From Ferruginibacter sp. (lineage in GTDB: Bacteria > Bacteroidota > Bacteroidia > Chitinophagales > Chitinophagaceae), in NCBI GenBank assembly GCA_019638575.1, contig JAHBTN010000010.1, positions 62,001-126,000 on the forward strand: a DNA stretch of 64,000 nt. The letters run 5' to 3'. Below the pieces are notes generated by a model. The model searched no databases and was not told the origin of the DNA. It saw only the letters and a list, made by a program, of their open reading frames with translations. The translations under genes and the position numbers were made by a program. Of this stretch, positions 63,435-64,000 are shown in pieces; the first letter of the stretch is position 1; each line of letters starts with the position of its first letter.

Positions 63435-63635
63435 ACACACAACGTTCGAGGCTTACCGCAGGGTTGGCATTGTTGCTGTGTCTGCCCGGTAACTGAAGCT
63501 GATTAAAATTACTGATATTGAAGTTAACAAATAAAAGACCAAAAGAATTCTGTCAAACCCGATATTAGCTGATAGTAGTACAACAGCCAATTGTTATTGC
63601 GTCTGCCAGCCCTTGCAGTAAATAATTATTTAAGC
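63435..63635. repeat. Palindromic element C (cassette border)
   Basis: About 200 bp beginning CACACAACGTTCGAGGCTTA. Inverted pairs TTACCGCAGGGTTGGC (63453-63468) and GCCAGCCCTTGCAGTAA (63606-63622) face each other near the ends. Inside are TTGAAGTTAACAAATAAAAG (63518) and GCTGATAGTAGT (63568-63579). It separates the GIY-YIG gene start from the stop of the unknown partial gene. Confidence 0.75.
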
Positions 63636-63638
63636 TAC

Positions 63639-64000
63639 TTACTCAAATACAAACCATCCTTCAGTGCCTATTAATTTTAATTTAGCCATTGAGCCAAAAA
63701 CAATCTCTTTTTCTGCAATCGAACGACTTAGCCTGAACTTTACTTTAGTATATTTTGATTTTACTTTTTCTTCACTGGTAGTAATATAAATAGTAGGGTT
63801 TGCTGAATGGGTAAAACTGTTTTTATTTTCTTTATAACCTACTGCTAATAAAGCAGATTTTATCTCCTTAAATTCTTGTTGATTAATTGTCATGTATAGT
63901 TCAGTGATAGAATTAAAGAGCCTTGTTTTTAATGGCTCTCCACCCCAACTCTCCATAAATTGTTTCATAGCCAACCCGGCACTCACAATGGAGTCGGTGA
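63639..64000 (-). CDS. Unknown protein, 5' end outside window
   Basis: An open frame from the window edge to TAA at 63639 gives about 120 residues, and no stop interrupts it before base 64000, so the gene probably continues upstream. The visible part (MKQFMESWGGEPLKTRLFNS, ITELYMTINQQEFKEIKSALL, IYITTSEEKVKSKYTKVKFRLSRS) is basic and mixed alpha/beta; no family is recognised. A GTG at 63986 could also start it. It is the next gene in the palindrome-separated series. Confidence 0.65.
   Translation of the reverse strand, partial: TDSIVSAGLAMKQFMESWGGEPLKTRLFNSITELYMTINQQEFKEIKSALLAVGYKENKNSFTHSANPTIYITTSEEKVKSKYTKVKFRLSRSIAEKEIVFGSMAKLKLIGTEGWFVFE

Noticed and set aside
61371-63635. Canonical integron with attC sites
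   Set aside because: No RYYYAAC/GTTRRRY ends were confirmed and no integrase gene is in the window. The resemblance is kept as a hypothesis only.

Overview
The window is AT-rich chromosomal DNA of a Bacteroidota bacterium, most likely a member of the Chitinophagaceae or a close relative. The signs are promoter boxes of the Bacteroidota type (TAnnTTTG at -7) in place of Shine-Dalgarno sites, a TonB receptor with a carboxypeptidase-regulatory-like domain, a protein with a putative type IX secretion C-terminal domain, many SPII lipoproteins, LytTR regulators, a GxxExxY protein and a DUF2975/XRE pair. The lineage call is inference from protein families. No tRNA, rRNA, CRISPR array, complete insertion sequence or prophage was seen.

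Layout. 1-8.9 kb is a branched-chain amino acid locus on the minus strand, in the order leuA-leuC-leuD-leuB, then an attenuator, then ilvE-ilvD-ilvB (ilvB runs off the edge). The attenuator has a 34-codon leader peptide rich in Ile, Val and Leu, an intrinsic terminator, and a leader segment that can pair with the terminator. 9-15.7 kb holds a large helical protein, a TonB receptor, a divergent LytS/LytTR two-component pair and a DUF2200 protein. 15.7-20.4 kb is a probable operon of a TPR lipoprotein, a subclass B1 metallo-beta-lactamase, a membrane LytTR regulator and a lipoprotein fusing an intradiol dioxygenase-like domain to a CPVC-bearing domain. 20.5-29.3 kb has a CPA2 antiporter, META-domain lipoprotein, DUF1801 protein, hydrolase, exported RidA, a KamA-type radical SAM enzyme, an AlkD-like repair protein and a GxxExxY protein, the last with three tandem hairpin repeats just upstream.

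29.4-37.1 kb is a five-gene minus-strand operon (GH13, GH31, PhyH dioxygenase, zinc alcohol dehydrogenase, esterase) with a divergent AraC regulator, and looks like a small glycoside or modified-sugar catabolic locus. 37-45 kb holds single genes (serine hydrolase, TfoX-like, WG repeats, cupin plus AraC regulator, NhaA). 45.4-48.8 kb encodes a Hep_Hag/peptidase S74 surface protein and a T9SS-type partner. 48.9-50.4 kb is more accessory: a two-gene unit with a uracil-DNA-glycosylase-like protein, and decayed gene fragments. 50.5-61.4 kb carries an S9 peptidase, PIG-L deacetylase, several small membrane proteins, rhodanese, a hydrolase, the DUF2975/XRE pair, cupin, a membrane gene broken by an in-frame TGA, and an AraC regulator.

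61.4-64 kb looks cassette-like: a secreted hydrolase, a GIY-YIG protein and an unknown partial gene, all on the same strand, separated by three related ~200-bp imperfect palindromes. Divergent relatives of the palindrome core recur in gaps back to about 45 kb. The strongest candidates for something undescribed are the ilv attenuator, the palindrome-separated cassettes, and the GxxExxY gene with its hairpin repeats.
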